DNA of 64,000 bases from Polynucleobacter sp. (GTDB lineage: Bacteria; Pseudomonadota; Gammaproteobacteria; Burkholderiales; Burkholderiaceae). How positions within the stretch are numbered: position 1 is the first letter of the stretch; every line of letters starts with the position of its first letter. The stretch lies in contig NZ_JAUXZY010000003.1 in the NCBI RefSeq assembly GCF_030693775.1, positions 62,001 to 126,000 of the forward strand, written 5' to 3'. The translations under genes were made by a program, and so were the position numbers. Under the pieces are notes generated by a model. The model was not told the DNA's origin. It saw only the letters and a program-made list of their open reading frames with translations, and did no database searches. Below, one piece after another: positions 37,251-46,223 of this stretch.

Positions 37251-37274
37251 GCCCTGCGCCTGTATTTGCAGGGC
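37251..37274 (+). promoter_or_regulatory. leader hairpin before fds genes
   Basis: Seven-bp perfect arms GCCCTGC / GCAGGGC with a 10-base loop, ending 32 bases before the first fds start. A short T-rich stretch (TGTTTCC) follows, too weak for a confident terminator call. Confidence 0.35.
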
Positions 37275-37306
37275 TGTTTCCAACCGAGATTAGAGATCAA
37301 TAGACT

Positions 37307-39109
37307 ATGAATCACCCCAAGCCATCTGAAGCGGTCGAAGCTGTTGCACTAGCAACGGTCAATGATTTACGGGAAACCATTCGGCGCAAAAGCAAGTTAA
37401 AAGGCCGTCAAGCTGATGATGCATCGATTGCCGAAGTACGCCAGCTGATTGGTGAGGCGCCACGCCGCCGGGATCTTTTGATCGAACATTTACACAAATT
37501 AAATGACGCTTACCGTGCCTTGCATGATCGTCATTTGGTGGCCCTCGCAAAAGAAATGAATTTGCCGATGGCCGAGGTATATGAAGTTGCCACTTTCTAT
37601 CACCACTTTGAAGTGGTCCGCGGCGATGACCCAGTTGCGGATATCACAGTACGAGTATGCGATGGTCTGTCATGTGAACTTGCAGGTGCAAAAACACTCT
37701 TAAGCCGTTTGCCTGCCATCTTAGGCAATCCAAAAGTCAAGGTAATTGCAGCGCCGTGCGTTGGCCGCTGTGAACAGGCGCCAGTAGCCGTGGTGCACCA
37801 ATACCCGGTTTTATTTGCGACCGCTGAGACGGTGGCGGCAGCAGTAGCCAATAAGCAGTTATCTCACCCCTTAGCTAGCGATAGCGGTAATTTCGAGCCA
37901 GCTGATTTGGCAGAAAAAGGCGTTTCGCCCCAAGGCCATGATCAAGCCATTTCGCCTGATTACGTCGGCTATGAAACCTACCGCGCTAAAGGCGGTTACG
38001 CCTTGGCTGCAGAACTTGCCAGTGGCAAGCGGGATGGCGAGCAGATTATTAAAGCCATGGAAGATTCCGGTCTGCGCGGCCTCGGTGGCGCAGGCTTTCC
38101 GGCGGGACGCAAGTGGCGCATTGTTAAAGATCAGCCCGCACCCAAACTCATGGCCGTCAATATTGACGAAGGTGAGCCCGGCACATTTAAGGATCGCACG
38201 TATTTAGAGCGCGATCCGCATCGTTTCTTAGAGGGTTTGCTGATTGCTGCAAGCGTGGTTGGCATTGATGCTTGCTACATCTATTTGCGCGATGAGTACC
38301 ACGGTTGCCGCGAGTTGCTTGAGCGTGAAATCGCCAAGCTGCAAGCCAATCCCCCATTTAAGTTGCCCTTGATTGAATTGCGCCGCGGCGCGGGCGCGTA
38401 CATTTGCGGCGAAGAGTCGGCGATGATTGAAAGTATTGAAGGCAAGCGTGGCGAACCCCGCATGCGTCCACCGTACATTGCGCAAGTGGGTTTGTTTGGC
38501 CGTCCAACGCTCGAGCATAACTTTGAGACCCTGTATTGGGTGCGCGACATTGTGCAGCGTGGCCCGCAGTGGTTCAGTAGCTACGGTCGCCATGACCGCA
38601 AAGGCTTGCGCAGCTTTAGCGTGAGTGGCCGCGTGAAGTTGCCTGGCGTTAAATTGGCTCCAGCTGGCATCACCATTCAAGAGTTAATTGATGAGTATTG
38701 CGGTGGTATGCAAGATGGCCACCGCTTCTATGGGTACTTGCCTGGCGGCGCCTCGGGCGGTATTTTGCCTGCCACCATGAATACCATTCCACTGGACTTT
38801 GATACCTTGCAGCCCTACGGTTGCTTCATTGGCTCTGCCGCGGTCATGGTCTTTAGCGATAAAGACAAGGCACGTGATGCAGCCCTGAACGTCATGCACT
38901 TTTTTGAGCATGAGAGTTGTGGTCAGTGCACGCCATGCCGCGTTGGTACCAGCAAGGCAGCCGAGCTAATGCAAGCCAAGTCGTGGGATCAAGCAACGCT
39001 AGAAGATTTAGCCACGGTAATGGTTGATGCCTCTATTTGCGGCCTTGGTCAAGCAGCCCCTAATCCGATTCGCTGTATTGCGAAGTACTTCCCAGAAGAG
39101 GTCGCTTAA
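37307..39109 (+). CDS. fdsB: NAD-dependent formate dehydrogenase, fused gamma-beta subunit (FdsG-FdsB)
   Basis: Diaphorase part of a cytosolic molybdenum formate dehydrogenase, passing electrons to NAD. The 600-aa protein joins a NuoE/FdsG-like [2Fe-2S] domain (Cys118, Cys123, Cys151, Cys155) to a NuoF/FdsB-like domain with the NADH and FMN sites (RGLGGAGFPAGRKW; GEPGTFKDR; GAGAYICGEES) and a C-terminal [4Fe-4S] motif (Cys538, Cys541, Cys544, Cys578). In Rhodobacter and Cupriavidus these are two genes, so this is a fusion, like HoxF of NAD hydrogenases. Its stop is directly followed by the fdsA ATG. Confidence 0.92.
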   Translation: MNHPKPSEAVEAVALATVNDLRETIRRKSKLKGRQADDASIAEVRQLIGEAPRRRDLLIEHLHKLNDAYRALHDRHLVALAKEMNLPMAEVYEVATFYHHFEVVRGDDPVADITVRVCDGLSCELAGAKTLLSRLPAILGNPKVKVIAAPCVGRCEQAPVAVVHQYPVLFATAETVAAAVANKQLSHPLASDSGNFEPADLAEKGVSPQGHDQAISPDYVGYETYRAKGGYALAAELASGKRDGEQIIKAMEDSGLRGLGGAGFPAGRKWRIVKDQPAPKLMAVNIDEGEPGTFKDRTYLERDPHRFLEGLLIAASVVGIDACYIYLRDEYHGCRELLEREIAKLQANPPFKLPLIELRRGAGAYICGEESAMIESIEGKRGEPRMRPPYIAQVGLFGRPTLEHNFETLYWVRDIVQRGPQWFSSYGRHDRKGLRSFSVSGRVKLPGVKLAPAGITIQELIDEYCGGMQDGHRFYGYLPGGASGGILPATMNTIPLDFDTLQPYGCFIGSAAVMVFSDKDKARDAALNVMHFFEHESCGQCTPCRVGTSKAAELMQAKSWDQATLEDLATVMVDASICGLGQAAPNPIRCIAKYFPEEVA

Positions 39110-42001
39110 ATGAACGCCCCTGTAAATCCAAACGAACTCCAGTTACAAACCGTCGAGTTCAAGCTTGATGGCAAGACCATTATTTCGTATGAAGGTGAAA
39201 CCATCCTCAAGGCTGCTAAACGCCATGGGGTGGACATTCCCCATTTGTGTTTTAAAGACGGGTATCGCCCCGATGGCAATTGCCGCGCATGCGTAGTTGA
39301 GATCAACGGCGAGCGTACCTTAGCGCCTAGCTGCTGCCGCAGCGCTACGCCAGGAATGGATGTCAAAGCCAATAGCGAGCGCGCACTCAAGAGTCAAAAA
39401 TTAGTACTGGAAATGTTGTTATCGGACATGCCAGATGAGGGGTATAAGTGGGTAGGAGACAGCGACGAAGAACAGCGCCAACAACAACACGGCGAACTGA
39501 GCACTTGGGCCACACGCCTAGATGTCCAGGTTCGACCAGAACTAAAGGCACTGCGTCGCAAACAGCCGGCTGCAGATATTTCGCATCCGGCAATGGCGGT
39601 CAATTTAGACGCCTGTATTCAGTGTAATCGCTGCGTCCGCGCTTGCCGTGAAGAGCAAGTCAACGACGTGATTGGTTACGCGATGCGCGGTGCGCACAGC
39701 GAGATCGTATTTGATTTAAACGATCCGATGGGCGAGAGCACCTGCGTGGCTTGCGGCGAGTGCGTGCAGGCTTGCCCCACGGGCGCATTAATGCCCAAAG
39801 GCTTGATTGGTTCGCAAACCGTCGATCGCAGGGTCGATTCAGTTTGCCCATTCTGCGGCGTCGGTTGCCAAATTACCTATAACGTTAAAGATGAAAAAAT
39901 CGTTAGCGTTGAGGGTCGTGACGGCCCTGCAAATCACAATCGCCTTTGCGTAAAGGGCCGTTTTGGTATGGACTACATCCATAATCCACAGCGCCTAACG
40001 AAACCCTTGATTCGCAAGCCAGGCGTACCCAAAGACGAGAATGCAATTCAGAATCCACAAGACTGGTCGAATATTTTCCGCGAAGCCACTTGGGAAGAAG
40101 CGCTGGATTTAGCTGCAGGAAAGTTAAAACAGTTACGCGATCAGCATGGCAACAAGACACTCGCTGGTTTTGGCTCTGCTAAAGGCAGCAACGAAGAGGC
40201 GTATTTGTTCCAAAAACTGGTTCGTACTGGCTTTGGTAGTAATAACGTCGACCATTGCACCCGCTTATGCCATGCATCCAGCGTTGCTGCATTACTCGAG
40301 GGCGTCGGTTCGGGCGCGGTGAGTAATCAGGTCAATGACGTTGAGCATTCCAGCTTGATCTTCTTGATTGGATCAAACCCAACTGCAAATCATCCGGTAG
40401 CAGCAACCTGGTTTAAGAATGCCGCTAAGAATGGCGCCAAGATTGTGCTCTGCGATCCACGCATTACCGACATTGGTAAACACGCTTGGCGCACGATGCA
40501 GTTCAAGCCCGATACCGATGTAGCGATGCTCAATGCCATGATCTACACCATCATCGAAGAAGGTTTGTGCGATCAGAATTTCATTCGTGATCGTGCGAAC
40601 AACTTTGAGGCCTTAAAAGAAAACATCAAAGGCTATAGCCCGGAAGCAATGGCACCGATCTGCGGCATTCCAGCAGAGACCTTGCGCGAGGTTGCACGTG
40701 AATTCGCGACTACCAAATCCGCCATGATTTTGTGGGGCATGGGCGTCAGTCAGCACGTTCATGGCACGGACAATGCCCGCTGCTTAATTGCGCTTGTCAG
40801 TATTACGGGCCAAATTGGTAAGCCAGGCTCTGGCTTGCACCCACTGCGTGGTCAAAACAACGTGCAGGGTGCGAGTGATGCCGGCCTGATTCCAATGATG
40901 TTCCCCAACTACCAGCGCGTTGATAATCCAGAAGCGCATGCGTGGTTTGAGAAGTTCTGGGGCACACCGCTAGATCAAAAGCCCGGTTACACCGTAGTTG
41001 AGATCATGCATAAGATCACAGCGCCGGATAGTGATCCCCATAAGATTCGCGGCATGTACGTCGAGGGCGAAAACCCTGCGATGAGCGACCCGGATTTGAA
41101 CCATGCACGCCACGCTTTGGCATCCCTCGAGCATTTAGTAGTGCAGGATATTTTCATGACCGAAACCGCGCTGTTAGCAGACGTCGTGTTGCCTGCCAGT
41201 GCTTGGCCAGAAAAGACCGGTACCGTCAGCAATACCGACCGCATGGTGCAGATGGGTAAGCGCGCTGTTAATCCGCCAGGCGATGCGAAACCCGATTTAT
41301 GGATCATTCAAGAAATCGCCAAGCGCATGGGCTTGAACTGGAACTACCAAGGCCCAGAAGCCGGTGTTGCCGCAGTCTATGATGAAATGCGTCAAGCAAT
41401 GCATGCAGCAATTAACGGTATTACGTGGGAGCGCCTCGAAAAAGAATCCAGCGTGACCTATCCTTGCTTATCAGCAGATGATCCCGGTCGTCCGATTGTG
41501 TTTGACGATGCGTTTTCAACACCGGATGGCAAGGTGAAGTTAGTCCCAGCCGATATCATTCCGGCAAACGAACGTCCTGATACTGAGTACCCATTTGTGC
41601 TCATTACCGGTCGTCAGCTAGAGCATTGGCATACTGGCAGCATGACGCGCCGCGCTACCGTTTTAGATGCGATCGAGCCATTAGCTACCGTATCGATGAA
41701 TGGTGCTGATATGACACAGCTCGGCGTAACGGCAGGTGATGTGATCACCGTTGCCTCACGCCGTGGCGAGGTCGGTATTCATGTGCGCCGGGACGATGGT
41801 ACACCACGCGGTGTGATCTTTATTCCGTTTGCGTACTACGAAGCAGCTGCTAACCTCATTACCAACGCAGCGCTTGACCCGGTCGGTAAGATTCCGGAGT
41901 TCAAGTATTGCGCTGTGAAGCTAGCGAAGGGCGGTCAGGTAGCCAAGGAAATTGGTTATGGCACCAATGACCCTAAGGGCAAAGCAGCGGTTCCAGCGTA
42001 A
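39110..42001 (+). CDS. fdsA: NAD-dependent formate dehydrogenase alpha subunit FdsA
   Basis: Catalytic subunit oxidising formate to carbon dioxide at a bis-MGD molybdenum centre. The 963-aa protein has an N-terminal [2Fe-2S] domain (Cys47, Cys58, Cys61, Cys75), two ferredoxin-type [4Fe-4S] clusters (Cys169/172/175/179 and Cys212/215/218/222), then the molybdopterin domain with its own cluster (Cys246, Cys249, Cys253, Cys280). The active-site pair is Cys387-His388 in HCTRLCHASS, so it is a cysteine, not a selenocysteine, enzyme. It ends at a strong terminator; fdsC and fdsD do not follow. Confidence 0.95.
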   Translation: MNAPVNPNELQLQTVEFKLDGKTIISYEGETILKAAKRHGVDIPHLCFKDGYRPDGNCRACVVEINGERTLAPSCCRSATPGMDVKANSERALKSQKLVLEMLLSDMPDEGYKWVGDSDEEQRQQQHGELSTWATRLDVQVRPELKALRRKQPAADISHPAMAVNLDACIQCNRCVRACREEQVNDVIGYAMRGAHSEIVFDLNDPMGESTCVACGECVQACPTGALMPKGLIGSQTVDRRVDSVCPFCGVGCQITYNVKDEKIVSVEGRDGPANHNRLCVKGRFGMDYIHNPQRLTKPLIRKPGVPKDENAIQNPQDWSNIFREATWEEALDLAAGKLKQLRDQHGNKTLAGFGSAKGSNEEAYLFQKLVRTGFGSNNVDHCTRLCHASSVAALLEGVGSGAVSNQVNDVEHSSLIFLIGSNPTANHPVAATWFKNAAKNGAKIVLCDPRITDIGKHAWRTMQFKPDTDVAMLNAMIYTIIEEGLCDQNFIRDRANNFEALKENIKGYSPEAMAPICGIPAETLREVAREFATTKSAMILWGMGVSQHVHGTDNARCLIALVSITGQIGKPGSGLHPLRGQNNVQGASDAGLIPMMFPNYQRVDNPEAHAWFEKFWGTPLDQKPGYTVVEIMHKITAPDSDPHKIRGMYVEGENPAMSDPDLNHARHALASLEHLVVQDIFMTETALLADVVLPASAWPEKTGTVSNTDRMVQMGKRAVNPPGDAKPDLWIIQEIAKRMGLNWNYQGPEAGVAAVYDEMRQAMHAAINGITWERLEKESSVTYPCLSADDPGRPIVFDDAFSTPDGKVKLVPADIIPANERPDTEYPFVLITGRQLEHWHTGSMTRRATVLDAIEPLATVSMNGADMTQLGVTAGDVITVASRRGEVGIHVRRDDGTPRGVIFIPFAYYEAAANLITNAALDPVGKIPEFKYCAVKLAKGGQVAKEIGYGTNDPKGKAAVPA

Positions 42002-42042
42002 TGGACTAACCCTTATTTTTCAGTAAGGTAGATAGTCAGATC

Positions 42043-42076
42043 AAAGGCCTCGTTAACAGCGAGGCCTTTTTCTTTT
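42043..42076 (+). terminator. intrinsic terminator after fdsA
   Basis: Perfect 10-bp stem AAAGGCCTCG / CGAGGCCTTT with a seven-base loop, followed by a T-rich tail (TTCTTTT). It closes the two-gene fds operon. Confidence 0.9.
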
Positions 42077-42121
42077 ATCGAGAAGGCTGCATGAGCTCCG
42101 CTTGCGCCGTAAAATTAAGAA

Positions 42122-43786
42122 ATGACTATTAAAGCCAAATCAGCCGAAAGCGTTCACCACAGTGACGCAGCAGACTTGCCCGTCCTCATCATTGGGGCTG
42201 GCCTCGCTGGGCTGACGGTTGCTTTGGATTTGGCTAAAACCCAAAAAGTGGTCTTGATGGCTAAGCGTGGCTTAAGCGAATCCGCTACTGCATGGGCTCA
42301 GGGCGGCATTGTCGGGGTAGTCGATAAAGAACATGACAGCATTGATGCGCATGTGAGCGATACCCTAGATGCTGGGGCAGGCCTCGTCGTGGAATCCACC
42401 GCCCGTTACATTGCTGAAGAAAGTGCAGCAGCGATAAAGTGGCTGGTCGAACAAGGCGTGCCGTTTACTACCGATAAAGATGGCCCAATGGGCTTGCACC
42501 TCACGCGGGAGGGCGGCCATAGTCAGCGCCGGATTGCCCACGCTGCCGATGCCACTGGCAAGGCGATTCATGAGGTGTTGCTGGATCATGCTCGCGCCAA
42601 TCCCAACATTACGATTTTGGAGCATTGGATTGCGCTAGACCTCATTACTAATCGCCACCTCGGCGCTAAAGAAAAACGCAATCGCCCCAACCGCTGCTAC
42701 GGCGTTTACGCGCTCGACATCAATACCAATCACGTTGAAACCATTGCTGCCAAATCCGTTGTATTAGCGACGGGTGGAGTTGGTAAGGTTTACCGCTATA
42801 CCAGCAACCCCGATACTGCTACGGGCGATGGCATTGCCATGGCCTGGCGTGCGGGTTGCCGGGTTGGCAATATGGAGTTCATTCAGTTTCATCCAACGTG
42901 TTTATATCACCCCAGTGATCGCACTTTCCTGATTACAGAAGCCCTGCGTGGTGAGGGCGGCTTATTGAAGCTACCGGATGGAACGCGCTTCATGCCGGAG
43001 CACGATAAACGCAATGAGTTAGCGCCGCGCGATATCGTAGCCCGAGCCATCGATTTTGAAATGAAAAAACATGGCCTCGATTACGTTAATCTTGATGCCA
43101 CGCATTTAGGGGAAGCCTTCATCAAAGAGCATTTCCCAATGATCTATGCGCGCTGCTTAAGTCTGGGTTTGGACATCACAAAAGACCCCATACCCGTGGT
43201 ACCTGCAGCCCACTACACCTGCGGTGGCGTCGTAACGGATTTGCATGGCAAAACGGATTTGCCTGGACTATATGCAGTAGGCGAGGCCACCTACACCGGC
43301 TTGCATGGCGCTAATCGCTTGGCGAGCAATTCATTATTGGAGTGTGTGGTGATTGGGAAGGCCGCGGCGCAGGATATTGCCACAGCAGAGACACCCCAAC
43401 TGCCCAACCTGCCCCTCTGGGATGAGAGTCAAGTCGAGGATGCCGATGAGCAAGTGGTGATTGCCCATAACTGGGATGAACTACGATCACTCATGTGGAA
43501 TTACGTAGGCATCGTCCGCACCAACCGGCGCCTTGAGCGCGCATTGCACCGCATTGAGCTGTTGCGTAATGAAGTGCAGGAGTACTACAGTAACTTTAAA
43601 GTCACGCGCGACTTGATTGAGCTACGTAACTTATTGGAGTGCGCTGAATTGATCGTCCGCTCAGCCTTGTTGCGTAGAGAGAGTAGGGGCCTGCATTACA
43701 GCCGCGATTACCCTGAGACCTGGGCGGTTTCGTATCCAACCATTCTGACGCCGCGCTCTGGTGCAAAGCCAGCCTCAAAGCAATAG
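42122..43786 (+). CDS. nadB: L-aspartate oxidase
   Basis: First step of de novo NAD synthesis: oxidises aspartate to iminoaspartate. The 554-aa flavoprotein of the succinate dehydrogenase family shows the FAD site IIGAGLAGLTVALDLA (about 23-38), SATAWAQGGI, HLTREGGHSQRRI, EFIQFHPT and the active-site region AAHYTCGGV. It converges on nadC-nadA, which supply the next two steps. Confidence 0.96.
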   Translation: MTIKAKSAESVHHSDAADLPVLIIGAGLAGLTVALDLAKTQKVVLMAKRGLSESATAWAQGGIVGVVDKEHDSIDAHVSDTLDAGAGLVVESTARYIAEESAAAIKWLVEQGVPFTTDKDGPMGLHLTREGGHSQRRIAHAADATGKAIHEVLLDHARANPNITILEHWIALDLITNRHLGAKEKRNRPNRCYGVYALDINTNHVETIAAKSVVLATGGVGKVYRYTSNPDTATGDGIAMAWRAGCRVGNMEFIQFHPTCLYHPSDRTFLITEALRGEGGLLKLPDGTRFMPEHDKRNELAPRDIVARAIDFEMKKHGLDYVNLDATHLGEAFIKEHFPMIYARCLSLGLDITKDPIPVVPAAHYTCGGVVTDLHGKTDLPGLYAVGEATYTGLHGANRLASNSLLECVVIGKAAAQDIATAETPQLPNLPLWDESQVEDADEQVVIAHNWDELRSLMWNYVGIVRTNRRLERALHRIELLRNEVQEYYSNFKVTRDLIELRNLLECAELIVRSALLRRESRGLHYSRDYPETWAVSYPTILTPRSGAKPASKQ

Positions 43787-43797
43787 AAAAGAAATAA

Positions 43798-43986
43798 TTA
43801 AATCAACCGATGCTTTGCTTTTGCTCTGGCAACCGCAGCCAAAGCTTGATCAAGAAAATCTGTATTTCCATCAGCCTCTAAAGTGCAGGCCTCTAAAAAA
43901 GCATTGATTTCTTCAGGAGTACGTAAGTGATCCACAACATCGTATGGGCTCAAAGTGACTTGTTTTTGGATTGATTTGGTAGTCAT
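43798..43986 (-). pseudogene. truncated addiction-module antidote-like protein
   Basis: 62-aa frame. Residues 14-60 (YDVVDHLRTPEEINAFLEAC, then DFLDQALAAVARAKAKHRLI) match the N-terminal half of the HigA-like antidote family typified by HI1420, where TPE..AYLE and ALGD.ARAKGM are followed by a helix-turn-helix. Here the frame stops just where that DNA-binding part should begin, and no RelE-type toxin gene adjoins. It is either a decayed antidote or a short protein reusing the region. It sits between nadB and nadC. Confidence 0.55.
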
Positions 43987-44027
43987 GGATAAATTGTATT
44001 GCTACCGATAAAGCAGTAAACCCCTTT

Positions 44028-44900
44028 TTACGACTGCAGTATCCGCATTGAATAATCCACCGCGCTGACATCTTTAGTGAGTTTGCCTATCGAGATCCGA
44101 TCCACGCCAGTCGCTGCAATAGCGCGCAATTGATCTAGGTTCACACCGCCCGATGCCTCAAGTAAAGCGCGGCCATTCGTAAAGGCAACAGCCTCTTTCA
44201 TTTGGGCGGTAGTGAAGTTGTCAATTAAGATACTTTTTGCTCCAGCAGCAAGCGCTTCTTCTAGCTCAGCCTGATTTTCAACTTCGACCTGTATATCCAC
44301 GCCTGCATTCAGTAGCTGCGCTGCCTTTAGTGCCGCAGTAATGCTGCCCGCGGCTGCAATGTGATTTTCTTTAATCAGAATGCCATGCCATAAAGCAAGC
44401 CGTTGATTGTGGCCGCCGCCAATACGAACGGCATACTTTTGCGCTTGACGCAGGCCCGGAATGGTTTTGCGGGTATCCAAAATAACGCAGCCTTTGGGGT
44501 TGGGGCTGGCGTCTTTAATTGCATCAACGTGGGCTCGGGCGCTGGTCGCGGTCCACGACAAGGTTTGTAAAAAGTTCATGGCGGGACGCTCTGCCGATAG
44601 CAGGGCACGGGCATCGGCCTCGATGGTGCAGACGGTGCTATCGGCTTGCATGGTATCGCCTTCAGCGTACTGCCATGCAATCACGGCTTTTGGGTCTAGC
44701 GCTTTGATGACACCCTCAAACCAATCGATACCGCACAGGACTGCACTTTGGCGCACGATGAGCTTGGCATGGGCTGCCTTGTTTGCTGGTACCAGCTGGG
44801 CAGTCCAATCACCCGTGCCGATGTCTTCTGCCAAGGCGTCGGCAATATTGCGCGTACGCGCTGCATCTAAGGTTTCGTTTTGAGTGCTAATGCTTTTCAT
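44028..44900 (-). CDS. nadC: nicotinate-nucleotide pyrophosphorylase (carboxylating)
   Basis: Quinolinate phosphoribosyltransferase, third step of de novo NAD synthesis. The 290-aa protein shows EDIGTGDWTAQLVP, the RKTIPGLRQAQKYAVRIGGGHNQR substrate-binding region (about 143-166) and the barrel strands VEVENQAELEEAL and LEASGGVNLD. It follows nadA by 12 bases. Confidence 0.96.
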   Translation of the reverse strand: MKSISTQNETLDAARTRNIADALAEDIGTGDWTAQLVPANKAAHAKLIVRQSAVLCGIDWFEGVIKALDPKAVIAWQYAEGDTMQADSTVCTIEADARALLSAERPAMNFLQTLSWTATSARAHVDAIKDASPNPKGCVILDTRKTIPGLRQAQKYAVRIGGGHNQRLALWHGILIKENHIAAAGSITAALKAAQLLNAGVDIQVEVENQAELEEALAAGAKSILIDNFTTAQMKEAVAFTNGRALLEASGGVNLDQLRAIAATGVDRISIGKLTKDVSAVDYSMRILQS

Positions 44901-44912
44901 TGCTGCTGTTCT

Positions 44913-46040
44913 TTATGCAACACCAATGTTCTTCACAAAACCGTGTTGTGCTTTGGCTAATAAATCCGGATGGTCTTTAGTAAAGGTCAGCATGCGCTCA
45001 ATGCAGTTGAGGGCCTCTTGGCGCGTAGGCTCTGCTACAAACACTTCACCACTCTCCCTTTCGAGGCAATCCAAAATATCAAGTAAGCCATTCATCGCCA
45101 TCCAAGGGCAGTGAGCACAGCTCTTGCAAGTTGCACTATCTCCGGCAGTCGGCGCTTCAATCAGCACTTTATGGGGAGCCAGCTGTCGCATGCGGTGCAA
45201 GATGCCCTTATCGGTAGCAACAATGTATTCGGTGGCGCTGCCATCGACTACGGCTTTGATCATGGCAGAAGTTGAGCCCACTAAATCGGCTTGATTCACG
45301 ACGCTTTGGGGGGATTCTGGGTGAACGAGAACCTGGGCATTGGGGTGCTTGGCACGTAGCGCCGCCAACTCTTCGCCTTTAAATTCATCATGAACGATGC
45401 AAGCGCCGTTCCAGAGCAGCATGTCTGCGCCGGTTTGTTCTTGAATATAGCGACCGAGGTGGCGATCAGGCGCCCACAGAATTTTTTTACCTTGTTCTTT
45501 CAGTTGATGCACGATAGCCAGAGCACATGAGCTCGTCACCATCCAATCAGCCTGCGCCTTGACTGCAGCGCTGGTATTGGCATAGACCACCACCACACGG
45601 TCGGGGTGCATTGCCCGAAACTGCGCAAACTCAGTAGCATCACAGCCTAGATCTAGGGAGCAAGTAGCCTCAAGGTCAGGCATAAACACCCGTTTTTCTG
45701 GGCTCAGGATTTTGGCTGTTTCCCCCATGAAACGCACGCCGGCCACAATCAGGTTTTGCGCGGCATGGTTTTTGCCAAAGCGCGCCATCTCCAGGGAGTC
45801 CGAAACAAAGCCACCGGTCTCCATCGCAAGGTCTTGAATATCACCATCCACATAGTAGTGCGCTATTAAAGCAGCATCTTTTTCCTTTAAAAGCTGCTTA
45901 ATGCGCTTAACTACCTCTAATTTTTCATTTGGAGCCAAGTGGCGGGGTGCTTTTGCCCAAGCTTGCGCAATACAGGTGGCCCCGCTGGCATTTTGCTGGG
46001 GGTAATCAAACTGAATGGGTACGTCTTTAACTGAATTCAT
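44913..46040 (-). CDS. nadA: quinolinate synthase
   Basis: Condenses iminoaspartate with dihydroxyacetone phosphate; an oxygen-sensitive [4Fe-4S] enzyme. The 375-aa protein shows [28 protein letters not shown], the first cluster region CSLDLGC, a middle SSCALA and the C-terminal [19 protein letters not shown] lies ten bases before the ATG. First gene of a nadA-nadC pair facing nadB. Confidence 0.96.
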   Translation of the reverse strand: MNSVKDVPIQFDYPQQNASGATCIAQAWAKAPRHLAPNEKLEVVKRIKQLLKEKDAALIAHYYVDGDIQDLAMETGGFVSDSLEMARFGKNHAAQNLIVAGVRFMGETAKILSPEKRVFMPDLEATCSLDLGCDATEFAQFRAMHPDRVVVVYANTSAAVKAQADWMVTSSCALAIVHQLKEQGKKILWAPDRHLGRYIQEQTGADMLLWNGACIVHDEFKGEELAALRAKHPNAQVLVHPESPQSVVNQADLVGSTSAMIKAVVDGSATEYIVATDKGILHRMRQLAPHKVLIEAPTAGDSATCKSCAHCPWMAMNGLLDILDCLERESGEVFVAEPTRQEALNCIERMLTFTKDHPDLLAKAQHGFVKNIGVA

Positions 46041-46223
46041 ACGAAATACTACCTTGTTTGCGCTCTCTTTTCAGTATTCGGCATTGCTCTTGAAGGTTTG
46101 ATAGCAGTTCAGCAGCTAATTTATTCAAATGCAGATGGAGAATTAGTGTCTTTTTTTGCCAATGGCTGTTGAAGCAAGTAAGCTAAAAATGCACAAATTA
46201 ATTTACTAGCCTAAATAGACTAT

